Assembly: GCA_940337035.1 (NCBI GenBank)
Contig: CALNHX010002827.1
Coordinates: 62,001 to 126,000, forward strand
Reading direction: 5' to 3'
Length of the DNA: 64,000 bases
From: Agriotes lineatus
Taxonomy: Eukaryota; Arthropoda; Insecta; Coleoptera; Elateridae
Position numbers and translations under genes: made by a program. Below the pieces are notes generated by a model. The model searched no databases. It had not been told where the DNA came from and saw only the letters and a program-made list of their open reading frames with translations. Positions 22,383 through 34,010 of the stretch are shown here, piece after piece. How positions within the stretch are numbered: the stretch's first letter is position 1; the number at the start of each line of letters is the position of its first letter.

Positions 22383-24357
22383 GGTGAAATTACGATTTCT
22401 CTTATACTCGTGTGGTGTCGTTTACTATTAAATAGAGCTCTTAAAAGGTAAATTGAATACTATTGCAATAACCGTATGCCCATTTTAATTTAGTACACTT
22501 AAATAGTCTTCCCAGTTGCAATTATATGTATGTAGATTAATAAGCATTTCACTTGCACAGAAAACAAATGGTAACCATTTCCATTATCTATTTTTCGTCT
22601 GCATTACCACTCCGTAACACATTATTTAAATGTTTAAAGAGTCTGTAGTAACAATATCATGCTGTACAACTCATCATCAATCATTATAACATATAGATTC
22701 TCTATTATTAGATTAAGAAGTATATTTTGCACTTGACAGAAATATAAATCGTTTTTCCGTACAATTAATCACTTTCATAATATTTCTTGGTATTGTTGTG
22801 ATGGGCTAGCAAACAACCATGTATGTATACATAACTTACGTAACTTATGTGATTGAATTTTTAATATAAGTACTTGAACAAATTAGTATAAATACAACTA
22901 AAGTACATTAATCACAATATTTTTATTAGGCGATTGGCCAAAACTTCGGTCTTTGATGTTATTTCTAATTTACATGAAAGCTGAAGAACCTTATTCTATT
23001 TCGTTATCACCTTCAGTACACTTTAAATATTACATTTTTGTCAGTTTAACTTGCCATACTTTCAACATATGCAATAAATGCTTATAAATGATTATAAACT
23101 AGCATGTACAAACGAAGTTATAATACAGGTATTAAGTGCCTTTTTACTAGAAACATTAATTTGGTAGCTAATGAGTTTTCGATTGTGAGTAAAAGAAGCG
23201 ATAAAAACAAAATAGGCGTCATTATGTCAAGTGCTGAATGTTGAGTTACTAGTATTTCTGATCTTTATCGCGTAATTAAGTTTTCTATATTACCTATTTA
23301 ATACGGATTTTTTGCCGTTGCGTAACGTAATCACAATTAAATATGCAAAAAGTTCCTTGTATTATCTATTTGGTCTCTGAAAATTCGTAACTGTGTAAGA
23401 AGCTATAGGGAATTTTTATGGCGATCACTATTCATAGGGCGATCTCAAAATTTTAATCATGAATCGTATATATAAAAGGGCGAGTACAAATGCCAGGACG
23501 TAGTCGGGAAGCTTACGAAACGCTACGAACTCATCTGCCACGACACAAAGACAACACAAAATTCCATTGACATAGTGGTTGACACTAAAATAGATTTCCT
23601 ATGAAATCTCTTCAACAGGATTTCGCCCGAAAATTATCTGAGAAAACTGCAGAGCCAAAAAGCTCATTTCCACACTTTCAAAATATGAGAGAGAGCTGTA
23701 AACAAAAGGATACTCTAACTCAAGAAAGTGCCTTAAAACCAGTGCGAATTCATCTATAGTATCATAGTATTAATGAAGAAGCAGCTCCCAAAACAACAAA
23801 AATAATTTTCACATGTATTCATCGATCTCGGGAAAGTCTTTGACCGTGAAACAAAATAAGGTTTTTAAACTTATTTCTCCCAGTTGCAAATGTCCTGTCT
23901 AAGTAGCTCAGAAATGAAGGTTTGAAATTGCTTGATTAATTAGACCAAGAATAGAAATAAGTTGGTTTATTAACAGCCATTTGTGAGAACAACTTTTGAA
24001 TTTGCGCTTTCCGTAATTTTTCCGCATTGGTAACCCAGATTTTACCATTTGTCCGGGTTTATTTACGCCCAAATTAATAATTCAGCAAGATTTCAAACTT
24101 TATTCGTTTCATTTCAAATACTAATGTTTCTCAGCTTATGTACTTTCGTCGATATTTTCTAAATTTAGCTCTTCCCGTCTGGGTAACATCTGCCATTTAA
24201 TTGTTCCTCCAAGTTTCCAGGCAAATTTGCTGATTTAAGATTTTATCGCGCCTTCTGAAATAGTTAAATGAACTATATTAACTTAAATCTGAAGTTCCGT
24301 CGATCAGAAATCGCAATTATAAATTACTTTTCCCGCATTCTGTGTTTGAACTGCACG
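22383..24357. other. AT-rich upstream region of the receptor gene
   Basis: About 2 kb without recognisable coding or repeat structure. Part of it must hold the promoter of the receptor gene, which reads leftward from 22382. No confident promoter motif could be picked out. A somewhat less AT-rich stretch at 23480-23700 has no open frame of note. Confidence 0.4.
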
Positions 24358-25824
24358 TGTTAGGACGGTCGGTCCTGGGACTTTTGTTGAGTATCTATGG
24401 GTACCGTCGTAAGCTTTGAATTCCCGTTTCGTGAAGTGGGCAGCTTCAAATTACGTCGACAGATTATCGTGGGAATCTCAGTGCCCGGCTTATTTTGCAT
24501 TTTGTTCATCCCGTTTCGAGCCTTGCCATATCCCCACGGACTTCGAATTTACTCTTGTTGGAAATGTTAGATCCAGACCTCTTCCGTCGGCAGCTTCCCG
24601 TAGCTATTTTGCAGCTCCTTCAGGAATTTTAAGGCCGTTTGTTTGGAAGACGATCGCCTGCAATTTTGCTGGACGTCGAATGCAGCTAAATATGCTCCTT
24701 CAGGTACTGTTTTTATGTACTAGATATAATGTGCGTAGTTTACAGTAAACGTAGCGTAATGTTGCCGTCATCGCAGCATTTCTTGTTTGAACCATTGTAG
24801 TTGCCTATTTATCAAATTAATTAATTGTGATCAGATTTTATATTCCCGCTTAACTTAACGTCGTGGCAATTGAAGTGTGTATCGCATTTATGACACGTTT
24901 AGTTGATTACCGTCTTTTATTGCTGTTTATTGAGTCAGCATTTTGATTATTTAACGTTAATACCGTTTACAAGTCTGTCAGGTCATTTTGGCAGTCTTCA
25001 GCAGTATAATTAACCATTTAAGCCTTCAGAGCAGTTTGTCTGTGCTTTAAACCCATTCTAGTTATTTAATTTTTCATCACATAATATAGCAATAATGAAT
25101 TCCCTTTAGCGTCGTTATCCCGATTTGGCAATATTTTGGACCGCAACGTTTTCAGGCTAGTTAAAAATTCAGCCTGTTAGAGCAAATGAGAGGGCCCCTA
25201 TTGGTCCCTGTCGCTCCGACACGCTTTTGTTTTATCCGGTGGGCGTCCTGCCTTGCGATTGGCTACTTTTTGTGGCCTGATGACACTTCTTTATGGCGCG
25301 CGTTTTCCTTCAGTCAGTCGATCCCAGGCTGTCGATCTAAGCGGTGGTTAGTGCGATGCCGTGCGAGCGTCACCGCGCGTTTCACATAGGGGCGCTTGCT
25401 TTTAAAAATGTGCTGTTGCCGCGAAGGGTGCTTGAGTGCCGTGTTTTTCCCGAGTAGAGTCACGAGAGTCGTTGTGGCACAAGGAGCGTTAAGTGGTGTT
25501 CTGCTTTTTCGCCGTTGGCGTGTGGGTGCTCGCGTAACTTGGTGGCCATTAGCTTTGCTTCAGTAACGTAGGGCCGAGGTTAGGCCCATTCTTTCCTAGA
25601 AGGGGATCAAACTCGCAGAGCTTCTGAAATTGTTGGCCTCGCCGTCGTCTTGTCCCGTAAGGAAACATAGTCCAGTCTTCGCCCCTTGGGTGGTAATTCC
25701 GCAAGTACCGCACTGACTCCCACGCTTCCGTTCCTGCGTCGAGTACTGTAGGCACGCCGTCTGCAGCCGTTTCTCCCACGCTCGGCGGGTTTCCATAACA
25801 AGGTAGCATGTGTGCATGTAACTT

Positions 25825-26260
25825 TAATTAATCACCTGTTTTTTATATGGCTTAACTTTGCATACTGTGGTCGCTAAACTAATGTATTTTGACTGCAATC
25901 ATTCGTAATTAATCATCTGTTATTTATATGGCCTAACTTTGCATACTGTGGTCGCTAACCTAATTTATTTTGACTGCAATCATTCGTAATTAATCATCTG
26001 TTATTTATATGGCCTAACTTTGCATACTGTGGTCGCTAACCTAATGTAATTTGGCCGCAATCATTCGAAATTAATCACCTGTTATTTGTATGGCCCAAAT
26101 TTTGCATTCTATGATCGCCAATTTAATGTACTCTGGCCTCAATCACTAATAATTAATCATCCACTACTTGTAAGGCCTAATTTGCTTACTGTTGCTGCTA
26201 ATTTAAGGTGCTTTGGGCGCTATCATTTTTAATTAATCTTCTGTAGTTCGTGCTGGCCCA
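25825..26260. repeat. ~82-bp minisatellite inside the nested LTR
   Basis: Five to six units begin with a TAATTAATCATCTGTTA-like lead and contain TTTGCATACTGTGGTCGCTAA and a GACTGCAATCATTCG block. They fall near 25826, 25908, 25990, 26072, 26150 and 26230, with divergence rising to the right. The other family copies lack it. Confidence 0.85.
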
Positions 26261-26772
26261 ATTTGGAATACTGTTCTTGGGTCACAAACGTTGTGGCCGC
26301 CGCCGCTGTCAATAATTTAAGGTTCACGTAACTGGCCGACCAAGGCCTGTCGGATTATTTGAGTTTATGTCGGCCGCCCACGGCCGGTTGTATGTTTATG
26401 ACCATTGATGTACTAGAAATAGAGCGCTTCTCCAGCTGGGGCCCTAGATTTAGATGTAAGTTAGTGTTGAGGTCCTGTAAATAACCCAAGTTGCTTACGT
26501 CAGACCAATAGACGAGTATTTGAACAAAGGTCTTATCATTGCGACGAATCTGTGCATGCTCTTTTCAGGTTAAGCTTTATTGTGTAACGATTTATGTACG
26601 GCGAAGCCTGAGCGTTGGACCGACACAAGTAAGTTTGACGACGCTTGCCGCAGTGACGACGAAGCTAATGAGGCCAAGATCCTGTATCATACCCCGTTTG
26701 ACCCTCAAGGTCCGGTTAAACGAGAGTCTTCTTGGACCTTGTGGCGCCCATTTATTTCGACACACCCTATAT

Positions 26773-28727
26773 ATTATAATGGTTATGACAGCTCCACGTT
26801 GGGCTTGCCATTAAGTATGTAATGATGCTCGCGATTTCCGTTTGTTTGATGTAATATTGATATTATAATAAAATGTAATTCTTAGTAGGAGCCCAAAACA
26901 ACTTTTTAATTAATTATTGGTAAAATTTTATGGACTGATTAAAAATAATTCAGTATTTACTGCGTTCGTTAATTACAGTATTATGCCCTTTACTATAATT
27001 CATTCACCTGCAATTTAATATTACAGAAGCTAGCTCGGTAGACAAGAGAAATACTCATATCTCAAAGCTGGGTTCCCTGATACGTTAATTTGAAAATTTG
27101 TGTAATACGCCAATGGGCTGTAAATGTAGTTCAATCGTGCGGTAGGTACTTTACTGCGCTGTCAATGTATTACACAAATCGGTTTAATTCGCTTGCGGTT
27201 CGTGTTTGTGAATTAATTTTATGAGCAATCGATCAGGTAATTTTAAATACTCGCTCCTTCAACGGCGTCACTCTATCTTTTGTTTTAAGCAAAACCGACC
27301 CTTGCTTGTTAAGAGACGCCAACATGCAATTATTATTTCTAACCTCAAATCTGGATTTGTATTCTAATGCTGGATAAATTGCTTTCAATGGATGCTTAAA
27401 ACTTTTAATCTGCTTGGATCTCCCTTCAGTAAGACGTCCTCTCGTTCATTTCATAACTTCCCGGTTTCTAACGCCGGTATTTTGGTTGAAAGAACTAACC
27501 TTAGTTCTCTCCAGCGCTGCGGTAACTGCTCGGACGGTGGCTTCGAATGGTATCTGCCGGATGCGGGGCCCTGCGATGCTACGACTGCTGTGGGGGCCTC
27601 CTACGAGCTGTGCGGATGGGCTGCCATTCAAATCCCGGGCTCAGGAACTCGAATGTCTCCGTGATTGAATATCGTAAGCTTGAGCTGGCCTCGCTCGGAT
27701 CCTCGGAATGTGGTATCGGAGAAAATAATTTTTTCAAGGGAAATTAAAACCCACACTTCCACTGATACACGGGTAAATTTCCAACACAATGGTGTACTTT
27801 TTATTAATTTAAATTGAATTTTACTATATAAAAACTGTATTTAAATGAAAGACCAGAAATGATGTGTTAATAATTTAATTTTATTCAATTGTTTTTTTTT
27901 TCTGGTCGTTATTAACAATTGCCTATCTAGAATACAAAAAACGGATGTAGACCAAGTTCAATACAACAATTCTTAAACTAATATTTCTTATAACTAAAAT
28001 GTTTTACAAAAATACTATTTCTAAATTATTGTCTTTTCAATTCGATTTTAAATTGTCTCATAGCGCCACTACACTTTAATTTATTTTAATTGTCTTTATT
28101 ACTCGCGTAATTACACTGACTTGTTTTTCACCAATTTTGATTCACATCCTGTTTATTTGTTTCGGAATTTCCTGTCTACATTTCACTCACTTTTCTTCTT
28201 ATTTGGGTGTCTCCTTTTCTTGCATTTTATATACACTGTCTAATTGTACCAGATTTTCAAATATTGCTGTCTAATATTACAATTGCCATGTTCTGCCTGG
28301 TTTATGCTCTTTGCAACGTATTATAATAATTCTGCTTCCTTTACCTTTATTTAAAAAAAATGCTCATAAACATATCCCGTTTAATTATTCTGACATCTAC
28401 GCTTCATTTAACACGCACATATTATAAACCTTTCTGTGACAGTTCTATTTATTTGGTTCGGCTTTAATTTTGCACAAACCTCTTATTTTTGGCTAATTTA
28501 AAATTATCGACTCCAATCTATGAAAAACGAGCTCTGCCCTTTGCCTTCTGTACTCAAATCATTTCATTACTACTGGCATTGCTTTGCAAATGTAATTACG
28601 GATTGAAATTTATACGCTAAATCCTGCAGTTGTATGAACTACCCCAACTCTATGCTATCTGACTTGCTTTATTTATTTGTGCTGCAAGCAGAGTTGAGTA
28701 GCGGTCTCAATAACATCTCAATATGTC
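26773..28727. other. Unidentified ~1.95-kb insertion in the nested LTR
   Basis: The homologous LTR at 16529-18464 reads straight through ...CCCTATATATATG-CCTCAACACGC..., while here the two halves are about 1.95 kb apart (CCCTATATA near 26770 and ATATGTCTCAACAAGC near 28727). The insert has an AT-rich right half and a GC-rich part at 27420-27720. No terminal repeats or coding motifs were recognised. A 12-bp inverted pair TTTGTGTAATAC / GTATTACACAAA sits near 27098 and 27166. Confidence 0.5.
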
Positions 28728-29508
28728 TCAACAAGCTTGCCCGGTGACGTACCGTTTAAACCGCGCCCATCTCCCTGAGCGTACCAGCCGAGGCCTATAG
28801 CCTGCTCTTGACGATTCTCAGGTCGAGCGTGCCACCTTTTTCCGGACTTGACTAGTCTTTTGATACTCACACCGTGAGGGTGTCGTTAAGTCATTTTGAT
28901 ACTGTAACAAGTCATTTCAGTATTTGATATCAAGTTTACCGTATTTAACTAGTTTAAGACGTTATGCAATATAACCTAACCCTCACTAACCCATGTCGTT
29001 TTTGTTATAAACCCTTGTTTATTGACATATTACTGGTAATATAGTTTATTTTTACTTAAATATGTTTTAATTTGTCGCTATTTGCATGCGATTTGTATAT
29101 ATTTTCCTGTTGTAAAATGAGTTTAGCAGTTGCACAAGTGAGTTTCCCTCAAGGTAAGTCAGCACTGTTGTATGGGACTCGTCGACCAAACACTGCCAAG
29201 GTAGAAGTGGGCTCACTTTCTAGAGTGGGCTTACCTGTGTTTTCCCGATTTGGTAACAAAGTGGTGGCGCTCTCGTTTACCGGATCGTAGCCCTAATCTA
29301 AGGTCGTAAAAAACCCGCCCTTTTCGCTGAGCGTTTTAAGTCGGAAACTTTTGTTACAGCCCATCGTAACGGAGTTAGGGCATCATCAAATCTGCGTATT
29401 TTTCCCGATTGTGTAGTTTTTATGTGATAACAAATTGACGGTTTTTTTAAAGAGTATTTGTGCTGTAACAAAATTTTTGTGTCGTTAATACCGTTTTAGC
29501 CGCCAACA

Positions 29509-32039
29509 CACTACATGTCAAAAACTGGTAAACTTAAATTTCGTTAATAACATATTTACAATCTAAAAATGTAAAATAAAAATTGCAATTAAATAACTGT
29601 TCTACACTAGTGCCAAAGGCTCCAGGCCGGAATGTTACAAAACGACATTAAACGGGCGTCAGTTCGCAATTAACTCAGTTTGGGAGTGGTTTACCATATT
29701 TCGATAGTTTAGCTATGCTGAAGCCGCTCTAAACACATCAGTATTACCTTTAATTTTTAAGCTCCATTGCAGCGGTTTTAAAATAAGCTGCTTGAGGAAT
29801 ACTATTTCCTTAGCCGAAGCAATCAAGTTGAATGTATCTTTCTTCAAACTTCGATTAATCAAACTCAACGTGTTACACATTATAAATGTATTTAATAAAA
29901 AAAACGGACCACAGAAATGATAGATTGAATGTCAAACACGGTCAAAGCAAGCATATGGTAATTTTCCAGACAACGACAATGATCAGCTGTTCTCCAGCTC
30001 ACAACACATCTATAAATTTTAAAGCAAATAAGTAGACATTCAATAATATCGGTGCCTTTGGAAAACATTGAGACGAAATGTAGATGTGCACAATGCTCCA
30101 AATTTTTCCACACACACTATATAGCAAATTACATACAGGAACGGTAATAACATTGCTCATGCGACGTCATCCGATTTATTTCTAAACTGTTTATTCTTGC
30201 ATTTATACAGGTGAGTGGTAACGAACCCGTGGGTATCTGGGCATACCCGAGGCAAAAGTAAAATTAAAGTATTTAATAAATTTTTCCGACCAATATAAAC
30301 AAGCATTACAACAGGCCTCGAATACCTGTTAGCTTGAGGGGCGGGGAATGATGTCTGCGCACAGCGTTTCCAAGTGTGAGCTGCCTGGCACAACCGTCTG
30401 AGTATGAGCTGATGCCTGTCGCTGTCTGCAATCTTGAAACATGACGTCACGCTGTCAAAATGAAAGACACGCGCAACTGTCTGATCTGTAACCTCGGAAT
30501 TTTGATTTTCAGATTTGGATCTTCCAAAGGTGCAGTATATGCTTCCACAGAGTATCGAACTGGATGCACACATGTGGACTTCGGTTGGGACTGCTATATC
30601 TTCGTAGATACGTTGCAAAACGTACTGCGCGTCTTATAAATTGCATCTGACAAGTCGACGATCATTATTATCTTATCCGCACGTACATAAACATTAAATC
30701 ATCAACAGACACTCAAAAATGGCAAAATCTCCAAAATTAGGACAATATTAGTGCTCCATAACTGTTACAAGAGAGGTACATTACAGAACTCTTCAATATA
30801 ATTTTTAAAATTTTCAGAAAATTACGCCGTCTAGGATCTAAATTGTAAAACGTTTCTAACAGGAGTGCAACCCAATCGATACAGGCGATCCGCGGCGGAG
30901 CTTCAGTTGGTATGATAAGTTAGTATTATTAAAGTCTCCAGAGACATGCGGGCTATAACCGAATTTTATGTAAACACGGAATGGCGAACAATTTCCTCAT
31001 TATATTTATGTCATGAATTTCTGTTTTCGTGCTCTGAAAACCTAATTTATTTATAAGTGCTCTTCCACAGCGGCTGGTTTACCTTCGGGAAATCTAAGAT
31101 CGCATTCGTCGGTCCTGCCGCGATCTGAAGGTTTGACGCACACGGTGTTAGTCCATGGCTCGGGATAAGCATCAAGAGATACTTTATGTGTATGGTATCT
31201 TCCAAGGACCTGGCGATTCATCCGCTTGGAAATCCCTTCGCCTCGTAAGGTGAATTTTAATCGTAGTTTTACAGCTTGCTTGCGGGAAATAATCGAAAAT
31301 TTGCTGGTTACTCCGTGACTCGTTAGTGTGGCGTTACCTTCGTCCATAGCAGGCTTCGATAGCCTACTGTATTCAGGAGTTGCTTTTTCCTGCTGTATAG
31401 GTGCTCGAATCGACGTGGATAACCAGGGATTTAAATGCGGGCTCGAAAATCGCTTGTCACTTGAAAAATCAGGCGCGCAAGGCGATGTAGATAAAATAAG
31501 ACTAAGGCGGGTACACGAAATGCCCGTTACCTGAAAATCAAGCGCGCAAAAGAAGGAGATGGTTTCGGTAATCGTACATCGATCAAACGCTCGATACAAC
31601 GTAAAGAAATGGGTCTAGAGCGGTGCCATAAATTGTTGGTTAGCTAAAGATCAAGGTCGCACAGCGATGGAGGCAATAAGAAATTTAAGTATGGGCTTGG
31701 AAGTTCTCGAGGTTGATCAGCTCCTCCGGATAAAGCTAGACTCAGAACTTTCCTGGCAGGAGCTTCTGCTAGGTCGCGTCGCTGGAAGAAGCGGAGCTGC
31801 AGGCCCTCTCTTGAGCTGGTTGCTTTACCGGGCTGAAGCTTTGTTCAAAAGTAAACGGGCCGGGTATTATCCTTTTTGAAGGACAGAAGTGGGGGCTACG
31901 CTGTGGTGGGGCTTCGATGACTCACCTAGTGGTTCGCGCAGCAAAGCACAAACTTCCTTTCTAGAGAAGATAGCGACGTGCACATTATCACATTATTGTT
32001 TAATGTTAAAAATATTATGATCCGGAATAGTATATTAAG
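29509..32039. other. Intergenic stretch, unassigned ORFs only
   Basis: No known family is seen. A 182-codon frame on the minus strand (31599-31051) starts with TTG rather than ATG. Its second half is rich in Lys/Arg and ends in EGKPAAVEEHL, with no recognisable domain. Part of its DNA (about 31440-31560) has a partial duplication of a GAAAATCA(A/G)GCGCGCAA motif. It could be a remnant or chance. A moderately GC-rich block at 31620-31900 is also unassigned. Confidence 0.35.
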
Positions 32040-32296
32040 CTAGTGAAGGACGTGTACAGCAATGTTACAATTAAAATACGAGATCAAGCAGACACGGGCG
32101 ATGAATTCAACATCGAGGTCATAGTTCTTTTTAACCTCGTCATAAACTATCTAACAGCTGAGCTGCATCGACCTACACTGTAAGACATTTTATACGCAAA
32201 TAACGTTGTTCTCGCAAACAATAACCCTCAGGACCTACAACGTATGTTGGACTAGTGGATGACAAAATATATATTTTACAACCAAAATACACATAG

Positions 32297-33530
32297 GTAG
32301 TTCTTCGTCTCGTCGAGACGAGACCAAGACTGAGGTAGTCTTGGTCTCGACGAGTCGAGACCTATAGTGGTCTCGATCTCGATCTCGGTTCAAATGCCAA
32401 GTCTCAGTCTCGGTCTCGGTCTCGAAAAATTTTGTAGGTCTCGGTATCGACGAGAGTCTCAACAAATTTTTAATATGCAAAGTAAAATTTGATGTTACAA
32501 CATTCGACAGTCATACTAAACATGTAACACAAACTGCAATTTATTTTATTTGAACTGAACATTTTTATTTCTAAAATATGATAATATAAACAGTTTATAA
32601 AAGATAAAGATATCATTGAAATGAAAATCAAATTAGTATATGCGTTTAAAATCGTATCGCAGATGCGATGGAACAAGGCAGAAGACATAATTAGTAATTA
32701 GTAATTACAATACAAATTATAACTGTTACATTTTTTTCTCTCGAGTCGCATTTATCCAAGAATTAATACAAAACAAATTTCGTGCTGATTCGTCATTTAA
32801 TGAATTCCTATGTTTGCGGATAATCAATCCAGCTTTAAAAAATATTCTCATATTCACGGTTATGTCGAGAAAGTAAATGTTTTTTAGGCCAGTTATATTT
32901 CCGCCCTTCATTTTAATGCTAGTAACTTTTCCTTTGCCTATATTACATACGCCAAGCTTCACACCTTCAGTAACTTCAAATTTAGAAAAAAATTGAAAGT
33001 GTATTAGTCTTGCTCTTAGCCACAAATCTACTAGAGCTAGGCGTGGCTTTGTCGATGTTCATAGAAGTTTGCGCTACCACTTGTGCGTCAATCGACTCTT
33101 CGTCACTACTAGTTGATAAAATTCTTTTGCGTCCCTTCAATTGTGTTTGCTCCATTTTTAACACGTAAAAGAAACTGGATGTAACCTTGCTTCGTATACC
33201 AATGTAGATAACGTTCTACTAATCGCAAATCTTAAAATAGAACATATTGTGTGCGAATGAGGTGATTCATTAGTCGGTACTTCCCCCAATTCGATTTTTA
33301 AATCAAGTCAGTGCAGCATTTTTAATGTATTTCTCGCGCCTGCGAATACTTGCCCTCGGTATGCAAATGGTACACATAACTGCCTTTTTCCGTATAACTT
33401 AGAATAAGTAATTTACTAAAGAACCGCTCAAGTCTCGGTCTCGGTCTCGAAAATTTTAACAAGTCTCGTTCTCGGTCTCGTCTAGAGTTTCGAGACGAGA
33501 CCGAGACCAGTCTCGTGGAACCGAAGCACT
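32297..33530 (-). mobile_element. Internally deleted hAT transposon with GAGACC subterminal repeats
   Basis: The ends are similar inverted sequences (AGTTCTTCG... left, AGTGCTTCG... reversed right). The flanks are ACACATAG (32289-32296) and ACACATAT (33531-33538), 7 of 8 matching, the 8-bp duplication size of hAT elements. Both subterminal regions (32310-32460 and 33430-33520) are filled with GGTCTC/GAGACC hexamer repeats in both orientations. The interior keeps the two ends of a transposase gene on the minus strand. Confidence 0.75.
32726..33164 (-). pseudogene. hAT transposase: BED finger and C-terminal dimerisation remnant
   Basis: The first segment (from ATG 33164) encodes an N-terminal Lys/Ser-rich stretch and then shifts frame near 33000. 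The next frame reads FFSKFEV, KLGVCNI and MKGGNITGLK, a BED-type DNA-binding zinc finger with one Cys lost. It passes directly into FFKAGLIIRKHRNSL and ARNLFCINSW, the hAT C-terminal dimerisation block, ending at 32726. The whole catalytic core (about 400 residues in relatives) is missing, so this is a deletion derivative and not an enzyme. Confidence 0.7.
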
Positions 33531-34010
33531 ACACATATCCTACCTGCAACAATCTCCGCTCCGAGAAGTCAAAAGCTTCTAATAACTTGGGAAAATTCTT
33601 TGCGGAGATGGAGCCATTGATGCAGATGTTGACAGCAATACAAAGACTGGGTGGATAAAGTGCAGAAATCTTTCTAGAGTACTGTGCGACAGGAGAATAC
33701 TAGTACAAATAAAGGAAAGTTCTATAAAACGGCAGTACGACTAGCCATGGTATACGGCGTAAAGTGTTGATCCCTCAAGAAACAACAGACAGAAATGGCT
33801 GATATGAGAATGCTGAGGTAGGCTTGTAGCGCCATCATAGTAGACAAAGCGAGAAATAATCGCATCCGTGGGAGCTTTAAAGTCAGACCCATGGAGAGTC
33901 GACTCAGATGGTATTGCCAGGTCATGAGAAAGCGGAAGAGTGCTGTGACCAGGAAAATATAAAATTGAGAACACATGGATGTCCATTGTCAATAAAGACC
34001 TCAAAACTTC

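Larger units (their letters stand above)
24976..28909 (+). mobile_element. Solo LTR, family A, nested in the outer LTR, exact AGTC duplication
   Basis: It begins TGTCAGGTCATTTTGG and ends TACTGTAACA. AGTC precedes it (24972-24975) and follows it (28910-28913). Its first 1.8 kb and its last 180 bp align with the LTR at 16529-18464. The middle (about 26773-28727) has no counterpart there and is a further insertion. Without that insertion the LTR is about 2.0 kb. Confidence 0.75.
24358..29508 (+). mobile_element. Solo LTR, family B, split by a nested LTR
   Basis: The outer LTR begins TGTTAGGACGGTCGG at 24358 and ends TTTTAGCCGCCAACA at 29508. Removing the nested LTR and one target copy leaves about 1.21 kb, close to the related copy at 3464-4792. 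Sequence on either side of the nested LTR matches that copy in register (TTTAGTTGA... then ...TCAAGTTTACCG...TAAGACGTTA). The flanks are CACG and CACT, similar but not identical. A related LTR at 44084 ends with the same CCGCCAACA. Confidence 0.6.
32040..34010 (+). pseudogene. RTE-like LINE reverse transcriptase remnant, split by a hAT element
   Basis: The left part (32040-32288) translates to a VKDVYSNVTIKIR block, then palm-like sequence where the catalytic box reads LYANNVVLANN instead of FADDIVL, with stops. The right part (33539-34010) continues with DGAIDADV, TGWIK, CDRRI and a MADMRMLR-like block, the C-terminal signature of RTE/BovB-type LINEs. The two halves are in order and separated only by the hAT element at 32297-33530. 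Many stops show it is old. Confidence 0.65.

Noticed and set aside
25549..25817. Three overlapping minus-strand ORFs
   Set aside because: They use all three frames of the same GC-rich stretch inside the nested LTR, without any family motif.
31051..31599. 182-codon ORF as a host gene
   Set aside because: It starts with TTG, has no known domain, and part of it is a DNA-level duplication. It was left as an unassigned stretch.
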